This document shows positions 51,238-58,994 of a stretch of 64,000 bases of DNA, piece after piece. Location: NCBI RefSeq assembly GCF_002027705.1, contig NZ_MBTG01000028.1, positions 1 through 64,000 on the forward strand, read 5' to 3'. The stretch comes from Paenibacillus ferrarius (GTDB lineage Bacteria; Bacillota; Bacilli; Paenibacillales; NBRC-103111). Position 1 is the first letter of the stretch, and every line of letters begins with the position of its first letter. The position numbers and the translations under genes were made by a program. The notes beneath the pieces are model-generated. The model was not told the DNA's origin. It saw only the letters and a program-made list of their open reading frames with translations, and made no database searches.

Positions 51238-53304
51238 ATGCATACGATGATGAGCAAGGAACAAAATGGTGTATTTCCAGCTGTATGCTCACTGGATTGT
51301 CCGGATCAGTGCGGCTTACTGCTTCATAAAGAAGAAGGCAAGATTGTGAAAATAGAGGGTGACCCGAATCATCCGGTGACTCAGGGAGCCATTTGCAATA
51401 AAGTTCGCAATATGGCGGCGAGAATGTATGACGAGAAGCGCCTGCAATATCCGATGAAGCGGGTCGGCCCCAAGGGTGAAGGCAGTCAGTTTGAAAGAAT
51501 CACTTGGGAAGAAGCGATCACGACGATCACGAGCCGCTGGAAACAGCTGATTGCGGAGAAAGGCCCTGAGTCTATCCTGCCTTACAGCTTTTATGGCAAT
51601 ATGGGGCGAATCGGGACGGAGGGCATGGATCGACGATTCTTTAATCGGATGGGAGCCAGTCGATTGCTGTATGCGATCTGTGAGGCTGCGGGCAGCGAAG
51701 GCTATAAGTATACGATGGGGGGCAGCTTCGGCACGGATCCGGAAGATACGGTTCATGCCAAGCTGATCATCATGTGGGGGATCAATGCGGTCAGTACGAA
51801 CATGCATCAGGTGATGCTCGCTGAGAAGGCGCGCAAAAATGGCGCTCAAATCATCGTGATTGACGCCCATAAGAATCAGACAGGCCGCTGGGCGGACTGG
51901 TTTATTCCTATTTTGCCGGGGACGGATGCGGCCTTGGCTCTTGGAATCATGCATATTTTGTTCGCAGAAAATAAGGTTGATGAAGATTTTCTGCACCAGT
52001 ATACGAAGGGACACGAAGCGCTCAAAGAACATGTGAAGCAGTACGATCCTTCCATGGTATCCACCATTACAGGTGTTCCTGTGGAAGATATTTATCGTCT
52101 TGCCCGGCTGTATGGCGATACCGCTCCATCTTTTATCCGCATTGGGAACGGGATTCAGCATCATGATAACGGTGGGATGTGCGTGCGAACCATCGCTTGC
52201 CTGCCGGCTTTGACCGGTCAATGGCTGCACCAAGGCGGCGGCGCCATCAAGGGCAATGGCGGCTACTTGGAGCACAATATTCCTGCGTTGCAGCGTCCTG
52301 ATCTGCGAGAAGGCAATGCTCGTCAAATTAATATGAATCTGCTGGGGAGCGCATTATTGGAGCTTGATCCTCCTATTCATTCGCTGTATGTGTACAATTC
52401 CAATCCAGCGTTAGTTGCGCCTCATGCGAATAAGGTGAGAAAGGGGCTTGAGAGGGAAGATGTATTTACCGTTGTGCACGATCTTTTCCTGACAGAAACG
52501 GCGAAATACGCAGATATCGTGCTCCCAGCTACCTCTTCCTTCGAAAATACGGACTTTTACCGCTCTTACTGGCATCGATATGTACATTTGCAGCTTCCAG
52601 TCATAGCTCCTTATATGGAAAGCAAAGCGAATGTAGACGTATTCCGGCTGTTGGCAGCAGGGATGGGCTATGAAGAGGATGCCTTGCAGGATTCTGACGA
52701 AGCGCTGATACGTCAAGCTCTGGATCATCCAGGCAACCCTGCTCTGGCCAATATTACGTACGAAACGCTGCTGGAGAAACAATTCCTGAAGGCAGAGGCG
52801 AAGCCGCTATTTCCTGGGGAATTAAAGACGCCAAGCGGAAAGATTGAGCTGTATTCCGAAGAAATGGAGCGCAAGGGTTTTCCTCCGCTTCCAACGTATA
52901 CACCGCTAGTCGATGAAGGGGATTTGCCGTTTTTGTTTATCCCGGCACCCAATCATAACTTTCTGAATTCAACCTTTGCACATAATGAGAAGCATAGACG
53001 CATGGAAAAGACGCCTAAGCTTCATATGAATGAAGCAGATGCGGCCTCCTTAGGGCTCGTGAGCGGTGATTATGCACGTGTATGGAACGACCGGGGCGAG
53101 TGTGAGCTGCTTGTTGCAGCAGGAACAGACGTCTTGCCCGGAGTGGTTGTGAGTCAAGGCCTATGGGCGGATGTACCTGGGAAAAAGGCATTGGTCAATT
53201 CGCTAACGCCTGATCGTGTGGCGGATATGGGCGGAGGGGCAACGTTTTTCTCAGGGCGCGTGCGCATAGAAAAGAGCAAGTTCACTGAACCATTAGGCGG
53301 CTAA
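51238..53304 (+). CDS. Molybdopterin oxidoreductase (formate dehydrogenase-like, YoaE type)
   Basis: 688 residues. The N-terminal [4Fe-4S] ligands are Cys17, Cys21, Cys25 and Cys53 (C-x3-C-x3-C-x27-C). The molybdopterin region shows GNMGRIGTEGMDRRF, IMWGINAVSTNMHQV, SNPALVAPHANKV and ADIVLPATSSFENTDFY; the C-terminal dinucleotide-binding domain has KTPSGKIELYSEEM and LHMNEADAASLGLVSGDYA. No Tat signal is seen, so it is probably cytoplasmic. The electron donor is not established; B. subtilis YoaE is a close type. A 74-codon gene follows 31 bp later. The start ATG is 13 bases from AAGGGAG; two later ATGs are possible. Confidence 0.92.
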   Translation: MHTMMSKEQNGVFPAVCSLDCPDQCGLLLHKEEGKIVKIEGDPNHPVTQGAICNKVRNMAARMYDEKRLQYPMKRVGPKGEGSQFERITWEEAITTITSRWKQLIAEKGPESILPYSFYGNMGRIGTEGMDRRFFNRMGASRLLYAICEAAGSEGYKYTMGGSFGTDPEDTVHAKLIIMWGINAVSTNMHQVMLAEKARKNGAQIIVIDAHKNQTGRWADWFIPILPGTDAALALGIMHILFAENKVDEDFLHQYTKGHEALKEHVKQYDPSMVSTITGVPVEDIYRLARLYGDTAPSFIRIGNGIQHHDNGGMCVRTIACLPALTGQWLHQGGGAIKGNGGYLEHNIPALQRPDLREGNARQINMNLLGSALLELDPPIHSLYVYNSNPALVAPHANKVRKGLEREDVFTVVHDLFLTETAKYADIVLPATSSFENTDFYRSYWHRYVHLQLPVIAPYMESKANVDVFRLLAAGMGYEEDALQDSDEALIRQALDHPGNPALANITYETLLEKQFLKAEAKPLFPGELKTPSGKIELYSEEMERKGFPPLPTYTPLVDEGDLPFLFIPAPNHNFLNSTFAHNEKHRRMEKTPKLHMNEADAASLGLVSGDYARVWNDRGECELLVAAGTDVLPGVVVSQGLWADVPGKKALVNSLTPDRVADMGGGATFFSGRVRIEKSKFTEPLGG

Positions 53305-53335
53305 CCGCATAAGGTAGTTCAGGAGGTGATGACCT

Positions 53336-53560
53336 ATGTCATTGCAGCACAAAGCGCACGCTTGGATCGGAAGGCCAGTAGGTGTATCCCTAAAGGACGG
53401 AACGGGCACATCGGGTATTTTGTGCAATATTCAAAGCGGCTCCATCTATGTCATTGAATATTTGTACCATACGCAATTTGCCACCAAACACTACAGATTG
53501 GATCAAATTCAAGATATTCTGCCCTTCCCGCACTGTCCGCAGCCGTTGTATTCCCAATAG
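53336..53560 (+). CDS. Small conserved-looking hypothetical protein
   Basis: 74 residues with an excellent CAGGAGGTGATGACC site. The chain begins HAWIGRPVGVSLKDGTGTSG and alternates short beta segments (GILCNI, IYVIEYLY, TKHYRLDQI), which recalls a small Sm/SH3-like barrel; this is only a visual impression. It lies 31 bp after the molybdopterin oxidoreductase gene and is probably cotranscribed, so a helper role is possible. I do not recognise a family. Confidence 0.65.
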   Translation: MSLQHKAHAWIGRPVGVSLKDGTGTSGILCNIQSGSIYVIEYLYHTQFATKHYRLDQIQDILPFPHCPQPLYSQ

Positions 53561-53650
53561 AAATAGCATGCCTTGCGGCTCTGTTGGTGGCTTGTCGAAC
53601 CAACGCGAGCGAATTCCAATATCCGAGAGAAGGAACAGCTGTCCAACAAG

Positions 53651-53836
53651 CCTGCAATTGTGCATCTTTTTTACTCTTGAAGCAGCTTCAAACATTAAAT
53701 TCCTGCGATAGTGCATGTTTTTGAGGCTTTTTTTGGATGAGAGGTCGGAAAAGACGGAGATACCTGCACAATTGCAGGCATTTTCACTTTTTAATTAGAT
53801 TTGCCCGAAAATTCCTGTACATTTGCAGGTTTTGTT
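53651..53836. repeat. CCTGC-type phased repeat array, copy C
   Basis: Units start at 53651 (CCTGCAATTGTGCATC), 53702 (CCTGCGATAGTGCATG), 53763 (CCTGCACAATTGCAGG) and 53814 (CCTGTACATTTGCAGG), with spacings of 51, 61 and 51 bp, the same as copy A 33 kb away. Three of the four units are followed by TTTT-type tails. Confidence 0.92.
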
Positions 53837-53981
53837 GCCTACCAATAGTGTCTATGCTGGAGATGCAGTTGTAAACTATTGAGAAATAGTGTTGAAGTCG
53901 GACTTCATCGACATCTGCTTATTAGCATCAAAAACTGGATTATGTTACGATACGGAAAACAGATGCTTGGTAGGTGAGCCT

Positions 53982-54689
53982 ATGACATTCGAAGAGATAA
54001 TGGAGCATTTAGCGCAGTTTGGCAGCGAGCAAACGAAGAAAACATTTTTGCGGCATGGCGCGCAGGAGCCTTTGTATGGGGTGAAAGTGGGCGATCTGAA
54101 GAAGCTGGTTAAGGTTGTGAAAAAGGACCGAGAGCTGGCGCTCGCACTCTACGCTTCAGGCAATACGGATGCGATGTATTTGGCGGGGCTCTCTATCGAT
54201 CCCAAAACGATGACAAAAGATGAGCTTCAGCTTTGGGCAAGACAAGCCTATTGGTACATGCTGACCGAATATACCGTAGCGGGAGTGGCGGCAGAAAGCA
54301 GCAGCGCGCTGGAGCTAGCCCGTGAATGGCTGCAATCTCCGAATGAATTGCTGGCTACTTGCGGCTGGAGTACCTATGCCAATTATATTAGTGTGACACC
54401 GGATGAGAAGCTTGATCTTCACGAGATTGCAGGTTTGTTGGAGCAGGTAAGGACCACGATTCATACAGAACGAAACCGGGTAAGATATACCATGAACAGC
54501 TTCGTCATTATCGTAGGAACGTATTGCGAACCGCTTTCCAAACTTGCCATCGAAGTGGCGGCTGAGATTGGCAGCGTACAGGTGGCCGTCGGCCAAACAG
54601 CGTGCAAAGTACCTCTAGCTAGTGCATATATTCACAAAGTAGAGGCAATGGGCAGAATCGGAAAGAAGAAAAAGACGTGCATTTGCTAA
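53982..54689 (+). CDS. DNA alkylation repair enzyme, AlkD-like
   Basis: 235 residues from ATG 53982, which has TAGGTGAG upstream; an in-frame TTG/ATG region further up lacks a site. The chain is built of HEAT-like helical repeats: EPLYGVKVGDLKKLVKVVKK, LALALYASGNTDAMYLAG, ELLATCGWSTYANYI and NSFVIIVGTYCEPL. AlkD-fold glycosylases remove bulky or positively charged alkylated bases without base flipping; the Asp/Arg/Trp active-site positions cannot be assigned with certainty here. It ends with a lysine-rich tail GRIGKKKKTCIC. Monocistronic with a terminator. Confidence 0.85.
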   Translation: MTFEEIMEHLAQFGSEQTKKTFLRHGAQEPLYGVKVGDLKKLVKVVKKDRELALALYASGNTDAMYLAGLSIDPKTMTKDELQLWARQAYWYMLTEYTVAGVAAESSSALELAREWLQSPNELLATCGWSTYANYISVTPDEKLDLHEIAGLLEQVRTTIHTERNRVRYTMNSFVIIVGTYCEPLSKLAIEVAAEIGSVQVAVGQTACKVPLASAYIHKVEAMGRIGKKKKTCIC

Positions 54690-54695
54690 AATAAG

Positions 54696-54742
54696 AGGCT
54701 ATGACGTAACGGTGAAGCATGCCGCGATGTCATAGCCTTTTT
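54696..54742 (+). terminator. Intrinsic terminator of the AlkD-like gene
   Basis: AGGCTATGAC pairs perfectly with GTCATAGCCT across a 23-base loop and is followed by TTTTT. Confidence 0.85.
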
Positions 54743-54878
54743 GACCACAAGGGGGGGATACATTTAAGGTTCCCGATAAAACCTACCTCCAAACGATTCT
54801 CATAAATCTCACCGAGAAATAAAGGGAAGTTCTTTCTCTTGAAGAAAACTAGACACAAGAAAATCAACGATCCAAGGA

Positions 54879-55568
54879 GTGATCAAGATAGATAACAACT
54901 TGTATATCACAATCGCTATAAAGCTCGTTGTCGCTTTGATCGGACTATTGATCATGACTCGGCTTCTGGGGAAGAAAGAGATTTCCCAATTGACAGCTTT
55001 TGATTTTGTCTCTTCCTTAATGCTGAGTGAATTAGTAGGGAATACGATTTATGATCCTGAGGTGCATCTCAGCCATCTTGTTTTTGCTTTAGTTGTTTGG
55101 ACGCTGCTGGCGCTAGGCTTGGAGAAGTTTATTGCTTCCATGCCATGGCTTTCTCGCTATGCGGCTGGAACACCTGATCTAGTCATCCGCGATGGGGTGA
55201 TTGATTTCAAGGCGATGAAACGCAATAACCTTGATTTTGCACAATTGGGCATGCTGCTGCGTGAAAACAATGTGTTCTCCCTGCGGGAAGTCGCCTATGC
55301 TCTGTTCGAGACGAACGGCAGTATCAGTGTGCTGCGCCAAAAGGACCCGGACAGCTTAAGCGGTGATGCCAAAGCGCAGCAGACCAAAGTGTGCCTTCCC
55401 GAAAGCATCATTGAGAACGGCAGCATCAACGAAGACGCATTGAGACGTCTCGGGCGCGATGTCCAGTGGCTGCAGCAGCTTTTGCAGCTTAGCGGTATCG
55501 CGCATCATGAGCGAGTGCTTTATGCGGAATGGTCGGACGCCAGCGGCCTTTTTTATCAATTGAAGTAG
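54879..55568 (+). CDS. DUF421 (YetF-family) membrane protein
   Basis: 229 residues as given. Two or three N-terminal membrane helices (about 10-28, 43-58, 66-88) are followed by the DUF421 domain: LLGKKEISQLTAFDFVSSLMLSE, PDLVIRDGVIDFKAMKRNNL and LGMLLRENNVFSLREVAYAL. YetF proteins are found in spore-forming Bacillales and their function is not established. The start is odd: AAGGAG (54874-54879) overlaps the GTG at 54879, and the codon at proper spacing (54888) is ATA; the next in-frame TTG is at 54900. A start-codon change or ATA initiation is possible. Confidence 0.85.
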   Translation: MIKIDNNLYITIAIKLVVALIGLLIMTRLLGKKEISQLTAFDFVSSLMLSELVGNTIYDPEVHLSHLVFALVVWTLLALGLEKFIASMPWLSRYAAGTPDLVIRDGVIDFKAMKRNNLDFAQLGMLLRENNVFSLREVAYALFETNGSISVLRQKDPDSLSGDAKAQQTKVCLPESIIENGSINEDALRRLGRDVQWLQQLLQLSGIAHHERVLYAEWSDASGLFYQLK

Positions 55569-55590
55569 CGTTGCTGCTTGGGAATGCTAC

Positions 55591-55639
55591 GTGAGTGAGT
55601 GAGTGAGTGAGTGAGTGAGTGAGTGAGTGAGTGAGTGAG
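55591..55639. repeat. (GTGA)12 tetranucleotide repeat
   Basis: Twelve uninterrupted GTGA units plus one base, 22 bp after the DUF421 stop. Perfect tetranucleotide tracts of this length are hypermutable by slippage. It lies outside any supported gene, so an effect would have to be on mRNA 3' structure or read-through. Confidence 0.95.
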
Positions 55640-55640
55640 G

Positions 55641-55773
55641 ACTGCTGGTATTGGTGCGAGCTGAGCGGGAGATGGTGGTTTAAGCGAGCGAGCCTGCTTT
55701 TTTGGCAGTCTCGGACCGAGGCTGAGCGGGGAAGGCCGGTTTCCGCAAGCCCGCCCGCCCTCTCGGCAGTCTC
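55641..55773. repeat. GGCAGTCTC-type repeat array, degenerate copy
   Basis: Units with CTGC...GGTGC (about 55641-55660, degenerate), GAGCCTGCTTTTTTGGCAG (55690-55708) and GGCAGTCTC (55765). The GG(C/T) positions 55653, 55704 and 55765 are 51 and 61 bp apart, the same rhythm as at 36497-36783. The sequences between units are related (both contain GCTGAGCGGG). It lies between the convergent DUF421 and queF genes. Confidence 0.75.
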
Positions 55774-55798
55774 ACAGCCGACTGCCAAAAACACACAT

Positions 55799-55823
55799 AA
55801 AAAAACCTAGCCATCGGCTAGGT
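55799..55823 (-). terminator. Intrinsic terminator of queF
   Basis: On the minus strand ACCTAGCC-GAT-GGCTAGGT is followed by seven T. It is 45 bases after the queF stop. Confidence 0.9.
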
Positions 55824-55863
55824 CCATCTATCTTCATCTATCTTCATCTAATTCCATCTATCT
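55824..55863. repeat. Four 10-bp tandem repeats (CATCTATCTT type)
   Basis: CATCTATCTT is repeated twice, then CATCTAATTC and CATCTATCTC. It fills the short space between the queF stop and its terminator. Confidence 0.85.
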
Positions 55864-55868
55864 CATAA

Positions 55869-56369
55869 TTAACGATTATCAATTTTCTCCGGATATAGAT
55901 CGTGGTTCATCAAGCGGTGCTCCGCCATCGCTTCGAACTTCGTGCCTGGCTGACCCCAGTTGCAGTAAGGATCAATAGAAATGCCGCCGCGCGGTGTGAA
56001 TTTCCCCCACACTTCGATATACCGAGGGTCCATGAGAGCAATCAGATCATTCATAATAATATTGACACAATCTTCATGGAAATCGCCGTGATTTCGGAAG
56101 CTGAACAAGTACAGCTTAAGGGATTTACTCTCCACCATTTTGATATTCGGAATATAGGAAATGTAGAGAGTGGCGAAATCAGGCTGCCCGGTCACAGGAC
56201 ACAAGCTGGTAAACTCGGGAAAATTAAATTTCACAAAGTAATCTCGGTTCGGATGTTTGTTATCAAAAGCTTCCAACACCGCAGGGTTATAGCTGAAAAC
56301 ATACTGAGTTCCTTGATTGCCCAAAAGGGTAATCTCTTTCAAATCTTCATTGCTTCTTCCAGCTGACAT
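55869..56369 (-). CDS. queF: NADPH-dependent 7-cyano-7-deazaguanine reductase
   Basis: 166 residues, unimodular type. The catalytic Cys lies in FTSLCPVTGQPDF (about residue 56) and the family motif ESKSLKLYLFSFRNH with HEDCVN follows; IEVWGKFTPRGGISIDPYCNW closes the T-fold. It reduces preQ0 to preQ1 in queuosine biosynthesis. The other que genes are not in the window. A preQ1-I riboswitch precedes it, giving feedback control. Confidence 0.97.
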   Translation of the reverse strand: MSAGRSNEDLKEITLLGNQGTQYVFSYNPAVLEAFDNKHPNRDYFVKFNFPEFTSLCPVTGQPDFATLYISYIPNIKMVESKSLKLYLFSFRNHGDFHEDCVNIIMNDLIALMDPRYIEVWGKFTPRGGISIDPYCNWGQPGTKFEAMAEHRLMNHDLYPEKIDNR

Positions 56370-56385
56370 GGGTAAATCCTCATTT

Positions 56386-56419
56386 CATAGTTTTTTAGAG
56401 AGGGAGTTTGCGAACCTCT
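56386..56419 (-). ncRNA. preQ1-I riboswitch
   Basis: Minus-strand AGAGGTTCGCAAACTCCCTC followed by TCTAAAAAACTA matches the compact preQ1 class I aptamer (stem AGAGG/CCTCT, loop, A-rich tail CTAAAAAACTA). The tail lies just before GAGG and the queF start, so it probably acts on translation by hiding the ribosome binding site; no terminator is present between aptamer and start. Confidence 0.88.
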
Positions 56420-56601
56420 TCTACGAGCAGGTAAGGTCCGCTCCTAGAGATGACTTCCTTTTTCATAAAAAATGTATCATATACAGGGAGAAAATGCATC
56501 TAGTATACAGCTGGGATTTCGTGGAGGCTGCCTTGTAGATAAGACAGAATACAGGTAGAATAAACAAATATATGTGACTATCGAGATGGAGGGTAACAAG
56601 T

Positions 56602-57546
56602 TTGAAAGCCTATCATGAGCTATTGCAAGATATACTTGCCAATGGGACAAAAAAGGAAGATCGCACAGGAACAGGGACGATTTCTGTTTTTGGTAGACAG
56701 ATGCGCTTTGATTTGTCCGAAGGTTTTCCTTTGGTAACAACGAAAAGAGTGCCTTTTCGCTTAATTGCCAGTGAACTGCTTTGGTTTATTAAAGGAGATA
56801 CGAATATTCGCTACTTGCTGCAGCATAACAACCATATCTGGAACGAGTGGGCGTTTAAGAAGTGGGTAGAAAGTGCTGATTATCAAGGGCCTGATATGAG
56901 CAACTTTGGTTTGCGTTCTCAGCAGGACGAAGGCTTCAAGCTTCAATACGAGGAGCAGATGGCTGATTTCGTCAAAAGGGTGCTGGAGGACGAGCGATTT
57001 GCTGAGCAATACGGAGAACTTGGCGATGTGTATGGGAAACAGTGGCGTGATTGGACGACAAGAGAGGGAGGTACGATTGATCAGCTAAAAGAAGTGATTC
57101 ACATGATCAAAACGAACCCGGATTCTCGCCGTCTGATTGTATCTGCCTGGAATCCAGAGGACGTGCCGAGCATGGCTCTTCCGCCTTGTCACACGATGTT
57201 TCAATTCTATGTAGCGGAGGGCAGGCTATCCTGCCAGCTGTATCAACGTAGTGCGGATACGTTTCTGGGAATTCCTTTTAACATTGCCGGTTATGCGTTG
57301 CTGACGCATTTGATCGCTCAAGAATGCGGATTAGGAGTTGGAGAATTCGTACATACGATTGGCGATGCTCATATTTATACAAACCATATGGAGCAAATTC
57401 AAACGCTGCTGGCTCGTGAGCCACGACAACTGCCAACACTTAAGCTCAATCAGAATGTCGCTTCTGTTTTTGATTTTGATGTCAGCGATATCGAAATGAT
57501 TGGCTACAATCCGCATCCTACTATTAAAGCGCCTGTAGCCGTATAA
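56602..57546 (+). CDS. thyA: Thymidylate synthase
   Basis: 314 residues from TTG 56602 with GGAGGG upstream. Length matches the long, Lactobacillus casei type with the extra segment around KKWVESADYQGPDMSNFG. The active-site Cys is in ALPPCHTMFQFYV (about residue 195); SRRLIVSAWNPEDV and SADTFLGIPFNIAGYALL bind dUMP and folate. It methylates dUMP to dTMP and oxidises methylene-THF to dihydrofolate, which is recycled by the next gene, 27 bp downstream. It is linked to the glycine cleavage genes through the folate pool. Confidence 0.97.
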   Translation: MKAYHELLQDILANGTKKEDRTGTGTISVFGRQMRFDLSEGFPLVTTKRVPFRLIASELLWFIKGDTNIRYLLQHNNHIWNEWAFKKWVESADYQGPDMSNFGLRSQQDEGFKLQYEEQMADFVKRVLEDERFAEQYGELGDVYGKQWRDWTTREGGTIDQLKEVIHMIKTNPDSRRLIVSAWNPEDVPSMALPPCHTMFQFYVAEGRLSCQLYQRSADTFLGIPFNIAGYALLTHLIAQECGLGVGEFVHTIGDAHIYTNHMEQIQTLLAREPRQLPTLKLNQNVASVFDFDVSDIEMIGYNPHPTIKAPVAV

Positions 57547-57573
57547 ACATCTGAAAATAGGAGGGCTGAATGG

Positions 57574-58056
57574 ATGAGTATTTCATTTATCTTTGCCATG
57601 GATCGCAATCGGGCAATCGGTTTGAATAATGCATTGCCTTGGTATTTGCCGGCCGATCTAAAGTTTTTCAAGGCAGTCACCTTAGGACACCCGATTCTAA
57701 TGGGACGCAAAACGTACGATTCCATCGGCAAGCCGCTTCCCGGAAGGCGCAACATCATTCTCACACAGAATCCAGCATTTGAGGCTGAGGGTTGTGAGGT
57801 GGTTCATTCCGTACAGGAAGCAGTGGAAGCCTTCCAAGATCAGGAGCTGTTCGTCATTGGCGGCGCCGAAATCTTCCGCTTATTCTCGGAGGCTGTTAAC
57901 CGCATGTACATTACATTCATCGAGCACGAGTTTGAAGCGGACACCTACTTCTCGGAGTTGGATCTGAGCCAGTGGAGCCTTCAATCCAGCGAGCAAGGCG
58001 AACGCAATGAGAAGAATACGTACGAATACTATTTCAGAATATATGAGAAAAAATAA
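57574..58056 (+). CDS. folA: Dihydrofolate reductase
   Basis: 160 residues. Typical blocks are ISFIFAMDRNRAIGLNNALPW, LPADLKFFKAVT with the substrate-binding Asp, ILMGRKTYDSIGKPLPGR and ELFVIGGAEIFRLF (NADPH binding). AGGAGGG precedes the ATG; a second ATG four bases earlier is out of frame. It forms an operon with thyA and reduces the dihydrofolate made by ThyA. It is the trimethoprim target. Confidence 0.97.
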   Translation: MSISFIFAMDRNRAIGLNNALPWYLPADLKFFKAVTLGHPILMGRKTYDSIGKPLPGRRNIILTQNPAFEAEGCEVVHSVQEAVEAFQDQELFVIGGAEIFRLFSEAVNRMYITFIEHEFEADTYFSELDLSQWSLQSSEQGERNEKNTYEYYFRIYEKK

Positions 58057-58110
58057 AAAACTGAGCTCGAGGGGGAAACAAGTTGGCTTCCCCGAGGGCT
58101 CAGTTTTTTT
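58055..58110 (+). terminator. Intrinsic terminator of thyA-folA
   Basis: AAAAACTGAGC and GCTCAGTTTTT with an inner GGGGAA/TTCCCC form a long hairpin followed by seven T. It begins at the folA stop. Confidence 0.93.
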
Positions 58111-58225
58111 GTTGTATGAGGAGGCAGCTTAGCCGCGTAGAGATTAGGTGGGAACGCACAGCGAAGCCGTCGGGGATCTCCCCAGCATGCGTGCCGACTG
58201 GAATTCCCCAGCCGGCCCAACAAAC

Positions 58226-58258
58226 AAAAAACCGCAGGGAGCAAGCCCAACGGTTTCC
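58226..58258 (-). terminator. Terminator of the YcnI-like gene
   Basis: On the minus strand AAACCG pairs with CGGTTT, with GGG and CCC pairing inside, and TTT follows. The 115 bases between this and the folA terminator have no recognisable gene. Confidence 0.65.
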
Positions 58259-58261
58259 ATA

Positions 58262-58897
58262 TTATCTACGTTTTTTGGTCAGTGATACGAGCAAAGATAA
58301 GGCGCCGAGCACCACGGCTGCAATTGACAAGTACAAGGAGGTGTTCGAGGACGAGCCAGCTCCACTGCTTGTCGCAGCTGCACCAGCTGTTACCTGACCG
58401 TGACTATCTGTCACAGCGCCAGCTGCTGCTTTGGTTTTCACAGTTGTAACGGAAGCGGGCTTGTCCGAGCCATCTGCCCCAACCCATTCCACAACACTGC
58501 CATCTTTATAGGTTTGGTAAGCTTTCCATACGATTTGCGTCGCAGCGTCGGCTACCTTGCCTTGCATGCTGAAATCTCCGAATTCTGTGCTCGTCAGTCC
58601 ATCCCCGGATGCTTTCCAAGTAACTCCGGTGATTTTACCCGCGGCGTCTTTAGCAATTTCATAGGTCCAGCCAGCTTTTGGCTCGAATCGTGAAATAGCT
58701 ACGGAATCAATCGGGAATTTCACTTCTACTTTCGTGGTAGGTATATCTTTCTCGGAAGGCACGCGAACTGTGAATTTCTCATAGCTGCCTTGTGTAGCTT
58801 CCTTCGGATAAACGACAACATGGGCACTTGCAATACCTGCAAGCAGCATTGAAGTGATAAGCAAAATACCTGTATGAAGCATAACTTTTTTGAACAT
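58262..58897 (-). CDS. YcnI-family (DUF1775) copper-binding membrane protein
   Basis: 211 residues from ATG 58897 (GGGGAA 10 bases upstream; a longer form would add 15 residues). The signal peptide ends in ASA, so that His26 (in AHVVVYPKEATQGSYEKF) becomes the first residue of the mature protein, as in YcnI proteins where this histidine binds copper. The DUF1775 beta-sandwich contains KVEVKFPIDSVAI, FEPKAGWTYEI and TSTEFGDFSMQGKV. A Ser/Gly-rich linker leads to a C-terminal helix (LYLSIAAVVLGALSLLVSL) and KKRR. The usual neighbours YcnJ and YcnK are not next to it. Confidence 0.9.
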   Translation of the reverse strand: MFKKVMLHTGILLITSMLLAGIASAHVVVYPKEATQGSYEKFTVRVPSEKDIPTTKVEVKFPIDSVAISRFEPKAGWTYEIAKDAAGKITGVTWKASGDGLTSTEFGDFSMQGKVADAATQIVWKAYQTYKDGSVVEWVGADGSDKPASVTTVKTKAAAGAVTDSHGQVTAGAAATSSGAGSSSNTSLYLSIAAVVLGALSLLVSLTKKRR

Positions 58898-58994
58898 GTG
58901 ATGGTGTTCCCCTTTCGAATCAACTCTTCTCATGTTGTCCATGTTACCTGATCGGTAAGCGTAAGAGTATGACTCGAGTGGGCTATTTTTTCGA

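Noticed and set aside
55489..55794. Minus-strand frame with repeated SLTH
   Set aside because: Created by the (GTGA)12 tract; no ribosome binding site and it overlaps DUF421.
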